From positions 17,645 to 81,644 of the IMG/VR virus record IMGVR_UViG_3300023184_000079: a DNA stretch of 64,000 bases. One strand, given 5' to 3'. The notes beneath the pieces are model-generated. The model was not told the origin of the DNA. It saw only the letters and a list, made by a program, of their open reading frames with translations, and ran no database searches. The DNA is from a virus. The stretch's first letter is position 1, and each line of letters begins with the position of its first letter. Below, piece by piece: positions 46,389 to 54,094 of this stretch. The translations under genes and the position numbers were made by a program.

Positions 46389-48236
46389 ATGGCGTTCCGC
46401 ATAGAGACTCGTCAAGAGATGTTGTCCGGTTTTCGTTATGCCGCCATCATTAAAGAGCAAAAACAGTTTGGATACTTCCTTGGCTCTTGGGTTTTTTCTG
46501 ATGTAGATGATGCCACCAAAGCAGCGAATACCCGCCAACAGATTCTTAATACGAAAAATGTAAAAGAAAACGAAGAAACAAGATACGTTGTTGAACAAGT
46601 ATTGACTTCGCTTGATGACTCCGCTTGGCGCTGGTTTGAATATGCCACAAAGTGGACACTGCATTACACCAAGCAAGTCGCTGCTGAAGGGCTGGTTCCT
46701 GAGGAGTATAAGACAAGACTCAACGGTCTAGTTGAGAACCTCATCACTCAAGTCAATCAAGGCTCTGCTAATCACACTCGGATGCAGTCTCCAGAACAAT
46801 ATTCTCAATGGACTCCAAAACAATTAGAAGAGTGGAACAAAGAGAACAATCAAGGGGATAGGCTTCAAGGATCAAAGTTTTATAAGAACAACGTTATTTA
46901 CACGTTTCCAGATGGCTCGACTATGGTTCGACTTGAGAACGAAAAAGACTACGAGATGGTTGGAGAGAAACTCTTTAACTGCGTAAGACACGAGCAACCA
47001 AATGGATGGAAGAACCATCCGGGAATGATCGCTCTTGTTGATCCAGAAGGAAATCCAAAAGCGGTTGCTAGGTTTGGTGGAGATGGACAAAGGATAATAA
47101 GTCCCGGCGAACCACAGTACATGAAGATTTGCTATGAGTTCCAATCTCAAGAGAAAGGTCATCCGGTAATAGCATACAACTACGGAGAATACCTGTTTGA
47201 GTTTCTTGAAAAAACGACTCCTGAGGACTTAGGATTCGAAGGAGAAGCATGGGAAAACGAATCCAAAGTTCAACCACCACATGAAATTGTTAAAAGATAT
47301 AAACAAGGAGAGAGGGATTTCCAAAGTATGGACCTGAAGGGCGCGGACCTGCGTGGCGCGAACCTGTCTCGCGCGGTCCTGCGTGGCGCGAACCTGCAGG
47401 ACGCGAAACTGCGTGGCGCGAACCTGTATCGCGCGGACCTGTCTGACGCGGACCTGAAGGGCGCGAACGCTGGCGGCGCGGACATGAAGCGCGCGAACCT
47501 GAATGGCGCGAACCTGATTGGCGCGCTCCTGTCTCGCGCGGACCTAAATAGCGCGGACCTGAAGGGCGCGGACCTGTCTGGCGCGCGCCTGTTCAAAACG
47601 GACCTGTATGGCGCGGACCTGTATGGCGCGAACCTGTCTGGCGCGGATCTGACGGAAGCGGACATGAATGGCGCGGACCTGTCTGGCTCGGACCTGTCTG
47701 GCGCGAATCTGACTGGCACGGACCTGCGTGGCGCGATCCTGCGTGGCGCGAACCTGTCTGGCGCGTTCCTGTCTCGCGCGGATCTGATTGACGCGATCCT
47801 GTCTGGCGCGAACCTGTCTCTCGCGGACCTAAATCACGCGATCCTGCGTGGCGCGATCCTGCGTGGCGCGAATCTGACTGGCACGGACCTGTATCGCGCG
47901 GACCTGTATGGCGCGAACGTGACTGACGCGAACCTGAAGGGCGCGAACCTAAATAGCGCGATCCTGACTGGCGCGAACCTGTCTGGCGTAGACCTGTCTG
48001 GCGTAGACCTGCGTGGCGCGAAACTGATTAGCGCGAACCTGTCTGGCTCGGACCTGTCTGGCGCGGACCTGAAGGGCGCGGACCTGTCTGGCGCGGATCT
48101 GACGGGTGCGAACCTGACGGGTGCGAACCTGACGGGTGCGAATCTGTATCACGCGAACCTGTCTGACGCGGACCTGTCTGGCGCGAATCTAGAGGGCGCG
48201 AACATGACTGGCGTAATAGACAATCAAAGTTATTAG
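46389..48236 (+). CDS. Tagged protein with PcfJ-like domain and about 59 pentapeptide repeats
   Basis: 615 aa from ATG 46389, chosen because it gives the tag MAFRIETRQEMLSGF and follows the TATAATAGAT box; an ATG at 46269 would add 40 residues. Residues about 165-250 hold the PcfJ-like core (VIYTFPDGSTMVRLENEKDY, GEKLFNCVRHEQPNGW, MIALVDPEGNPKAVARFGGD), shared with the protein at 40379. From about 313 to the end run A-[DN]-L-x-G pentapeptides, which form a right-handed beta helix. In Qnr/MfpA such helices mimic DNA and bind gyrase, so a host-directed role is conceivable. Confidence 0.85.
   Translation: MAFRIETRQEMLSGFRYAAIIKEQKQFGYFLGSWVFSDVDDATKAANTRQQILNTKNVKENEETRYVVEQVLTSLDDSAWRWFEYATKWTLHYTKQVAAEGLVPEEYKTRLNGLVENLITQVNQGSANHTRMQSPEQYSQWTPKQLEEWNKENNQGDRLQGSKFYKNNVIYTFPDGSTMVRLENEKDYEMVGEKLFNCVRHEQPNGWKNHPGMIALVDPEGNPKAVARFGGDGQRIISPGEPQYMKICYEFQSQEKGHPVIAYNYGEYLFEFLEKTTPEDLGFEGEAWENESKVQPPHEIVKRYKQGERDFQSMDLKGADLRGANLSRAVLRGANLQDAKLRGANLYRADLSDADLKGANAGGADMKRANLNGANLIGALLSRADLNSADLKGADLSGARLFKTDLYGADLYGANLSGADLTEADMNGADLSGSDLSGANLTGTDLRGAILRGANLSGAFLSRADLIDAILSGANLSLADLNHAILRGAILRGANLTGTDLYRADLYGANVTDANLKGANLNSAILTGANLSGVDLSGVDLRGAKLISANLSGSDLSGADLKGADLSGADLTGANLTGANLTGANLYHANLSDADLSGANLEGANMTGVIDNQSY
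47334..48218 (+). repeat. 15-bp coding tandem repeats (pentapeptide region)
   Basis: About 59 units of the form GGCGCGGACCTGTCT with variation mainly at the codon for the fifth residue. GC content rises sharply compared with flanking AT-rich DNA. Nucleotide identity among units is high, which suggests recent expansion. Confidence 0.9.
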
Positions 48237-48240
48237 AGGA

Positions 48241-48266
48241 TGAACGTTATCTCTTATCGGGATGAG
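48241..48266 (+). repeat. 26-bp direct repeat, right copy
   Basis: Partner of 46321-46346. It overlaps the last codons of the leftward gene at 48254. Confidence 0.85.
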
Positions 48267-48523
48267 CAACAACCATCGCAACCATGTACTGCTGCTAGAA
48301 ATGGTTTGACTGTTAATAGGTATTCGTCTGGGTCGGGGTGGCCGATTCCATGCGGGCAGATACGTTCCATGAATCCCCAGTCTCCACGCCAGTGTTGCCG
48401 CCATGATCTCATGTGATGGTCAGACATCTTGTGAATCGTGCAGTATTCGCCCTTGCACTGGTCTGGACCGTGCGTTCCGTAAAGCACCTGATCGCTGTTT
48501 TCTAGTTGGTGAGTGGTAGTCAT
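48254..48523 (-). CDS. Conserved actinophage-type small protein
   Basis: 89 aa from ATG 48523. CTIHKMSDHHMRSWRQHWRG and FMERICPHGIGHPDPDEY are the signature of a small protein family frequent in actinophages (CaIH...SdH...HWR.dr..mERiCpHGiGHPDPD). Metal binding by Cys/His is likely, function unknown. The start is coupled to the upstream stop (TAATG). Confidence 0.8.
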   Translation of the reverse strand: MTTTHQLENSDQVLYGTHGPDQCKGEYCTIHKMSDHHMRSWRQHWRGDWGFMERICPHGIGHPDPDEYLLTVKPFLAAVHGCDGCCSSR

Positions 48524-48741
48524 TATTTGTCCAATGCTGCACGAATGGATCTGCGAATGGCGCAAGCAATCTCAATATTAAAATACATGCCGTTTGCACT
48601 GCTCTCTACATCAACAAGCCAGTCAAGATCATATAACTTGTTCTTGTGAACCGCATTTTCAATCTGTGCCTTGTTCCTCTTGGCCTGAAGATCGTAATGT
48701 CTGGCTACGGCAACTGCTCTGCGGATTTCGTCAATGGTCAT
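48523..48741 (-). CDS. Unrecognised small helical protein
   Basis: 72 aa (DEIRRAVAVARHYDLQAKRN, IEIACAIRRSIRAALDK). No family recognised. Precedes the conserved actinophage-type gene. Confidence 0.6.
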   Translation of the reverse strand: MTIDEIRRAVAVARHYDLQAKRNKAQIENAVHKNKLYDLDWLVDVESSANGMYFNIEIACAIRRSIRAALDK

Positions 48742-48758
48742 GTTTGCATCATAGCGGA

Positions 48759-48869
48759 CTATCGACCAAAAATAAAGCGGAACTTTTTTCGTAGGTTCAT
48801 GGGGCGATGCATGCGCATGAGGTCGCGCTCTTTGGCTCGGTATTGAAGATGCATGCTGTGGTGAGTCAT
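48759..48869 (-). CDS. Short basic peptide
   Basis: 36 codons from ATG 48869 with AGGAG 6 nt upstream (AERDLMRMHRPMNLRKKF-like basic, His/Met-rich sequence). Short but with a good ribosome-binding site and operon position. Function unknown. Confidence 0.4.
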   Translation of the reverse strand: MTHHSMHLQYRAKERDLMRMHRPMNLRKKFRFIFGR

Positions 48870-48926
48870 TATTTCTCCTGTTTTTGTCACAAGCGTGTAA
48901 CGAAGTTTGTATTTGGCCGAAATTTA

Positions 48927-48952
48927 GCCCGCCTAACGTGCTCAGGGCGGGC
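48927..48952 (-). terminator. Hairpin terminator behind the lysis-like pair
   Basis: GCCCGCC...GGCGGGC stem; on the minus strand followed by TAAATTT, a weak U-tract. A second perfect stem TAGACTACT/AGTAGTCTA (48987-49006) lies next to it, with a T-run on the plus-strand side. Confidence 0.5.
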
Positions 48953-49008
48953 TTAGAGGGATCTGTGGCGCGTTTTAAGCGCTTTGTAGACTACTAGAGT
49001 AGTCTAGC

Positions 49009-49227
49009 CTAGTTTTTTTCTGGAGGCTCTGTATATAGCGCTTTAAGCGTCTTAGCATCCTCTACCTTTTGAACCTTATTACCGACTCCCAAAAAGGCCA
49101 GCAGCACAAGGACCACAACTTCGACAGGAATCTCCGGATACAGTCTTGCTACGAAGGCAGCAAAAGCGAAAGCAAAGGCGTAAATCCTTGCCGGATTTGC
49201 TTTCGCGAAATCTTTGACGTTATTCAC
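49009..49227 (-). CDS. Small membrane protein, possible holin
   Basis: 72 aa. Two hydrophobic segments (RIYAFAFAFAAFVARLY and VEVVVLVLLAFLGVGN) and a charged tail. Size and topology fit a class II holin or phage membrane protein. Overlaps a TM-coiled-coil gene by 8 nt. No endolysin is adjacent, so holin is only a suggestion. Confidence 0.5.
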   Translation of the reverse strand: MNNVKDFAKANPARIYAFAFAFAAFVARLYPEIPVEVVVLVLLAFLGVGNKVQKVEDAKTLKALYTEPPEKN

Positions 49228-49675
49228 TGATTGGCTGAATTCTATCTAAAAGATCTTTTAATATATCTGCATTAATAGTTTCTTTGATGCCAAATATAAA
49301 GTCTCTTAGAATTTTATTTTCTCTTCTTAAGCGGCCATTCTCTTGTTTCGTGCCTGAATGTTGCTGGGCAAGGAGTTCATGGGCGGCGTTTAGGCTGGCG
49401 TACTTGTCACGCCAACTATCAACCTCGTCTCTAAGGACCCTAACCTCGGTGCGAAGTTTTGTAACTTCATCATGGAGTTCTGCCCGAATCTGTTCTGCTA
49501 CTTCAGACTGTAATTTTTGTAAATCCACAGAATCACGCATCTCTCTTCTTTGGTCAACGTTGCGTTGTTTAAACCACACAGTTCCAAAATTTAAAACAAA
49601 ATATCCCGCTAGGGCTGTGACCACGACCCAAAGGCCGTCATAGCCGGAAATTTGGAATAAATCAACAATACCCAT
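49220..49675 (-). CDS. Membrane-anchored coiled-coil protein
   Basis: 151 aa. One N-terminal membrane segment (GLWVVVTALAGYFVLNFGTV) followed by a long coiled coil (LRTEVRVLRDEVDSWRDKYA, KQENGRLRRENKILRDFIFG). Such proteins often sit beside holins in phages. A spanin-like or structural role is speculative. Confidence 0.6.
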   Translation of the reverse strand: MGIVDLFQISGYDGLWVVVTALAGYFVLNFGTVWFKQRNVDQRREMRDSVDLQKLQSEVAEQIRAELHDEVTKLRTEVRVLRDEVDSWRDKYASLNAAHELLAQQHSGTKQENGRLRRENKILRDFIFGIKETINADILKDLLDRIQPISE

Positions 49676-49712
49676 CTTATCAATTAATAGACAGAACTAT
49701 CGAGAAAAAACA

Positions 49713-52700
49713 TTAATCTTCTTTGTAACCAACGGGTTGCAGACAAAGAACATAAGAATGATCGTCGTGACAGAAATGAAAACTCCATCTTTCGTCTTCA
49801 ACAGCCTTTTTAATGTCTTCTAAAGCCCAAGCGTCTTGCTGTTTTGCGTCTTCAGAGATATTGGTATTATCTTGTTCTTTGGGATTAAGTTTGCCGCGTG
49901 AAAGGTCTTTAAGCCACGACTCTACGGACTTGTGTGCCTCTTTCCAAGATTCAAATGCTCCGACAATATCATAGCCCATGTCGCCGTCCAAAACAATTTC
50001 CCATGGTTCTTTTTTGGCACTTTCAAAGACTTTTTGCATCCAAACACCAGATGAATCGACTAATTCTGATCCGCTGTCCCCAACCATTGGTTTGTTAGTC
50101 AGAAATTCCGATCCATTGAAAAGGTAGTACGGAGAGAATAGATTTTTTAACTGCTCCACTTCATTTTCAGAAAAGCCGCCACTCTTCAGTTTAGTGTTAA
50201 TACGATTAACAAGATTGAACATTGCCGTACGATGCGACGGCACCGCCGCGATGTCAAGCAAATTTGCATGTAAATTTGCATCTATAATATCATTTTGATA
50301 TGCGTTATCAATAAACTCACTGATTGACCCGTGATAATCATAATATTGAAATTCATTTTTTATTCGCTGCGTGGCAGGCAAATCAGGCGTGCCCCAATCG
50401 AAATACCGTATGGTATCGAAGAGTTTATTGTTTTGAATTGGCGTCTCTGGTTTTTCTTCTTGAGATTCTAAATAGGAATACTCTTCAACAAGGCTAAAAA
50501 ATTTGTTTATGTTTTGTTTTTCTATTGACATTCCGTTAAGAATAGATATAACTTCTTGTTGGGATCTGGCCGATTGTATTTTTTTAAGAATTAAATCAGA
50601 ATAATCGTCTACGTCTTCTGACAGAACATTAGAAGCGAATAGCATAGCCATTGCGTTAAGGTTGTTTTCCGTTTTAATATCGTCTACTCCAACCGATAAT
50701 AAGTTTAGGTCTTCACGGAATTTTCCTGCTGCTTCGTATTCTTTTGGAAGTTTTTGATATGTCATATATAAAGCGTTTGCAACGTCGTTAAAGAATTTTG
50801 GCGCCGACGGGGAATCTTTTGAAAAATGCAAAAACAATTCTATCCAACCAATATAAGGAGGTTCAAACGCATTATCAAACTCAAGAAAATATTGCTCTAT
50901 TTTGTTTTTATCATAAGCCTCATTAAAATCAAGTGGTTCGGCAAAAAATCGCTTAGCGGCGTCTCTTCCGGCATCAAATATCGCCTGACTAACGGCATCT
51001 GTAATATCTGTTGGCCGGAGACGTACTTGAACATTGTTACCCTCCTCGTCTTCTTCAACCTCTCCATAATCTTGATACTCTTCCGATTTAGATAATGCAA
51101 TTCCTTCTTTTATAAAGTTTATTGATGATTGAACATCAGATCTTCTATAGTGAGGTGCCCAATCTTGCAAATCTTGCATATCGGCTGGTGGAATATGTTC
51201 TTGATACAAGAAATCACCATCAAGAAAATTAATATCAATTTCATCTTGAAAACGAGTTTCTGTTTCAATACTTTGTATGTGACCATATTTCTCGCCATCG
51301 TATTCTTTATCAAGAAAACGGAGAATTCTTTTAACAATGGGAATCGGTTCGTGGTTTGATGGCCCAAAAAACTCCATGAGATTGTATTCTTTTGGAGATA
51401 CAGAGTTTTTTATGTCCTCTGAAAAACTCAACACTTCCCCATCAGATTTTCCAAAATAATATGCTGAGCCTTTAGAAGCACCGTCTTTGCCTATCTCAAT
51501 AGCAAATCCGTTTCCCGCATCTAAAGTATTTCCATATTTATCGTCCGATCCAATGCAATGGCCCATCGCCCATCCGTTGTACAGCAAATCAACTGGCTCA
51601 GTTAGAAGTTTTGCGTAATATCCATTGTTTGATATTTCTTCTGGAAGTTCCAAATCTTTGCCATAGTCAATATATAGCATGGTATTCTTGATTACTTTGT
51701 CGTTAAAAAATCCTCTAATTATGCCTTGAGGATATTCTTTTGAACTTAAACTTTGCATCTCGCGCATAATTTGAAGATCTCTAAAAAGGCTCGGTCTCGC
51801 GGCGAAGGGACCCGTGGTTGTAGATGGCGAACTTGGGAGTGGAAGCAATGAAGGAATATCCTTCAGATTGAATTTGAACGGTTTCAGTTTGCCGTTCTCG
51901 TTCCGATTTTCAATTCTAAATTTATTTGTTATAAATTGGAATTTGAACATTTCTGCAAGAATTCTCTCGGCACTGGCAAAATTTGGTAAATAAACAGAAT
52001 GCCCGCGCTGGTCACGATCGTCGCTCATGAGATAAGCGGGATCTTCTTTAATTTTTTCACATATTGCTTTGTAGAACCCGTAAATACCAGTAAAATTCTT
52101 TTGTCCTCCATTATAATAATCCGGATAATGGATATCAAACTTATCTTTTGTTCGTGCAAAAATGCTTGCGTCGTTACGACTTGCAAACCTTTCCGGATCT
52201 TCCTGTATTTTTGAAGCAATTTCTTCAAAATTATCCGGAATATAATAATAACTGTACCCTTCGGCTGGAGCCTCGTCGTCTGACCCGGTGTTAACGACAA
52301 TATTTGCTTCTATAAAATATTTTAAGACTTTGTATATATCAAAAAGCGGCTTTGCTTCTTCATAGGTCGGAAAACGTTCTTGCGGGAGGCTTATTCCGAT
52401 TCCTTCGTATATTTTCCTTGAGTTATTCCATATACGACGCGGATCCAATCTAGCAGGGACATCTCCCCGTAGGTGTGTTAACCCGCCATAGCCATTAGTA
52501 TCGGGGCCCTCGGCAAGCGCTTTTTCAATAGCAGAAGCGTATGGTTCATAAAGATTTTCAGATATTGCGTCCAACTTTTTTTTATTTTGGTCGCAAACAT
52601 CTCTGACAGTAATGGCGATGGCTTCTTCGGGACTACTACCGGCAGCCAAAAACGGATCGAAAGAATAGAAATCCGGATTTGTTTGTATTCGCCAACCCAT

Positions 52701-52874
52701 CTTGTTAATTTTTGCCGCTTTTTTGATATCAAAATACCCGGGATCATTCTCGCTCCATTCTTGCGGCGGTTCGGGGCGATCCTTATAGCGCCAACTTGGG
52801 CCTAGCGAATCAAAAGAGTCTTCCGGATTTCTCCAATAAAGCCATTTTCTATATGCTTTTTGATTGTTGTCCAT
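49713..52874 (-). CDS. Giant PcfJ-like protein
   Basis: 1053 aa from ATG 52874 (a GTG two codons earlier is possible). Residues about 420-490 contain YNGWAMGHCIGSD, then GFAIEIGKDGASKGSAYYFG and SDGEVLSFSEDIKNS, the same HCIG-centred core as in the 1544-aa protein at 10499, without its zinc repeats. The rest is helical and rich in Asn/Tyr/Phe. Second of two giant paralogue-like proteins. AT-rich. Function unknown; possibly virion-associated. Confidence 0.8.
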   Translation of the reverse strand: MDNNQKAYRKWLYWRNPEDSFDSLGPSWRYKDRPEPPQEWSENDPGYFDIKKAAKINKMGWRIQTNPDFYSFDPFLAAGSSPEEAIAITVRDVCDQNKKKLDAISENLYEPYASAIEKALAEGPDTNGYGGLTHLRGDVPARLDPRRIWNNSRKIYEGIGISLPQERFPTYEEAKPLFDIYKVLKYFIEANIVVNTGSDDEAPAEGYSYYYIPDNFEEIASKIQEDPERFASRNDASIFARTKDKFDIHYPDYYNGGQKNFTGIYGFYKAICEKIKEDPAYLMSDDRDQRGHSVYLPNFASAERILAEMFKFQFITNKFRIENRNENGKLKPFKFNLKDIPSLLPLPSSPSTTTGPFAARPSLFRDLQIMREMQSLSSKEYPQGIIRGFFNDKVIKNTMLYIDYGKDLELPEEISNNGYYAKLLTEPVDLLYNGWAMGHCIGSDDKYGNTLDAGNGFAIEIGKDGASKGSAYYFGKSDGEVLSFSEDIKNSVSPKEYNLMEFFGPSNHEPIPIVKRILRFLDKEYDGEKYGHIQSIETETRFQDEIDINFLDGDFLYQEHIPPADMQDLQDWAPHYRRSDVQSSINFIKEGIALSKSEEYQDYGEVEEDEEGNNVQVRLRPTDITDAVSQAIFDAGRDAAKRFFAEPLDFNEAYDKNKIEQYFLEFDNAFEPPYIGWIELFLHFSKDSPSAPKFFNDVANALYMTYQKLPKEYEAAGKFREDLNLLSVGVDDIKTENNLNAMAMLFASNVLSEDVDDYSDLILKKIQSARSQQEVISILNGMSIEKQNINKFFSLVEEYSYLESQEEKPETPIQNNKLFDTIRYFDWGTPDLPATQRIKNEFQYYDYHGSISEFIDNAYQNDIIDANLHANLLDIAAVPSHRTAMFNLVNRINTKLKSGGFSENEVEQLKNLFSPYYLFNGSEFLTNKPMVGDSGSELVDSSGVWMQKVFESAKKEPWEIVLDGDMGYDIVGAFESWKEAHKSVESWLKDLSRGKLNPKEQDNTNISEDAKQQDAWALEDIKKAVEDERWSFHFCHDDHSYVLCLQPVGYKED

Positions 52875-52957
52875 GTACACTTTAATGTCAGCAGGCAGCG
52901 TGAATGAAGGTCTTTTATCATACCCGTTTTAGTCAACTGCTTCCTGCGAAGGATTTT

Positions 52958-53203
52958 TTAAGACTTGCAAGCACAGTTGCCGCCGCACGGGCATCCGTTG
53001 TCCACCAGATGTCTCATTTCGCTAGCGAGGTCTTTAGCAATCTCATACACGGCAATCTCATAAAAATCCGTATTTACAGGAAGATCATGGAACCATTGTC
53101 CGAGACGGGACCCAAGAGAATTGGTTAGAAATTCTGTCAGTTCGTCTTTGGGCGGGTTATTTTCAAATTCTTTCCCATCAAACAATTCAAGTTGATCACT
53201 CAT
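52958..53203 (-). CDS. Unrecognised small protein
   Basis: 81 aa from ATG 53203. Begins SDQLELFDG, continues with helices and ends in NGCPCGGNCACKS, a Cys-rich tail able to bind metal. Overlaps the gene upstream by 8 nt. Confidence 0.6.
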   Translation of the reverse strand: MSDQLELFDGKEFENNPPKDELTEFLTNSLGSRLGQWFHDLPVNTDFYEIAVYEIAKDLASEMRHLVDNGCPCGGNCACKS

Positions 53204-53342
53204 TTGGCTTTTCCTTGCTTTCTTTTTTAATTTCTTCAACCTTTTCGGATTTCTCCATATAGAGTTCCGTTGTTGTTTTCGCTTTTGTGCTGTTGACTCC
53301 GCCCTCTGTCATGGTGACGATGACGGTCTTTTCATTCTGCAT
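53196..53342 (-). CDS. Small Lys/Glu-rich protein
   Basis: 48 codons from ATG 53342 (QNEKTVIVTMTEGGVNSTKA followed by a charged helix). Overlaps neighbours at both ends, consistent with a coupled operon. Confidence 0.5.
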   Translation of the reverse strand: MQNEKTVIVTMTEGGVNSTKAKTTTELYMEKSEKVEEIKKESKEKPNE

Positions 53343-53511
53343 TAAAATTCTCCACTATCTTCCAAAATTCTTTTCGTTTTTGTATGAAATCATCTACGCA
53401 TTTTTGAGAACAAAAATTATATTCAATTTCTTCTCCTGCCGAGGTAGGAGCGTAAAAGGATACAATTGTTCCAAATATGGTCATAGGCTTTTTACAAGAA
53501 TAGCACTTCAC
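53332..53511 (-). CDS. Small zinc-binding protein
   Basis: 59 codons with GTG start at 53511. KCYSCKKPM and FCSQKCVDDFIQKRKEFW supply two Cys pairs in the layout of MYM/TRASH-type treble-clef fingers. Overlaps the next gene. Confidence 0.5.
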   Translation of the reverse strand: MKCYSCKKPMTIFGTIVSFYAPTSAGEEIEYNFCSQKCVDDFIQKRKEFWKIVENFNAE

Positions 53512-53526
53512 ATATCTTATATTTCG

Positions 53527-53934
53527 CTAACTGTTATAAGACAATAAAACAGTTATATAATGACCAATTAATTTAGGAAGATTAACATCTTCAGAATCGT
53601 AATTAGCCACTGGCGTAAGCACAAAAAAATAATTGCCTTCTGCCGATTTATCAAAAAGGAAACCACCGGAACGAATAAAATACTTATTGTACTTCAGAGT
53701 ATCTTTATCAGGGGTTTCAATCTTGGAAGAACAAAAACCCATATCATTTAATTGAAATAATTTTTTCTCTTCATCAAAAATGGCTGTAATGACAATGTTT
53801 TCTTCCGTGTCAAGATTGTAAAAGGGCAACGAAACCCGGATATTTGTTGTCTCACCGGGTGCGTCCTTTACATGCTCATATTCAGCAAACGGAAGGATCT
53901 TGCCAAAAGTTTTTTCAAAAAGTTCTTCTACCAT
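53527..53934 (-). CDS. Unrecognised beta-rich protein
   Basis: 135 aa. VEELFEKTFGKILPFAEYEH, then strands (IVITAIFDEEKKLFQLNDMG, EGNYFFVLTPVANYDSEDV). No family recognised. Confidence 0.6.
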   Translation of the reverse strand: MVEELFEKTFGKILPFAEYEHVKDAPGETTNIRVSLPFYNLDTEENIVITAIFDEEKKLFQLNDMGFCSSKIETPDKDTLKYNKYFIRSGGFLFDKSAEGNYFFVLTPVANYDSEDVNLPKLIGHYITVLLSYNS

Positions 53935-54077
53935 TCTTCATCTCCTATATCGATATAACTAGACAAATCGTCTTCTTTTTCGCCCCATTCGTCATCGTTA
54001 GATGAGTCCCATTCTTGATAAGACGAATCATCTACGACATCTTCATAGTCGCGATCATCTGGATCAATCCATGACAT
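53928..54077 (-). CDS. Small highly acidic protein
   Basis: 49 codons from ATG 54077 with a strong GGAGGTG ahead. Almost half Asp/Glu (DPDDRDYEDVVDDSSYQEWD). Ends with ATGGTAG overlapping the next start. Could be a DNA mimic or a chaperone-like peptide, but nothing specific supports this. Confidence 0.5.
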   Translation of the reverse strand: MSWIDPDDRDYEDVVDDSSYQEWDSSNDDEWGEKEDDLSSYIDIGDEEW

Positions 54078-54094
54078 TGATTTCACCTCCTTTA

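Noticed and set aside
47334-48218. CRISPR-like or satellite repeat
   Set aside because: The 15-bp periodicity is explained by pentapeptide codons in a single open frame; there are no spacers.
49009-49675. Firm holin/spanin lysis cassette
   Set aside because: Topology fits, but no endolysin is adjacent and no family-specific motif is visible, so only a possibility is recorded.
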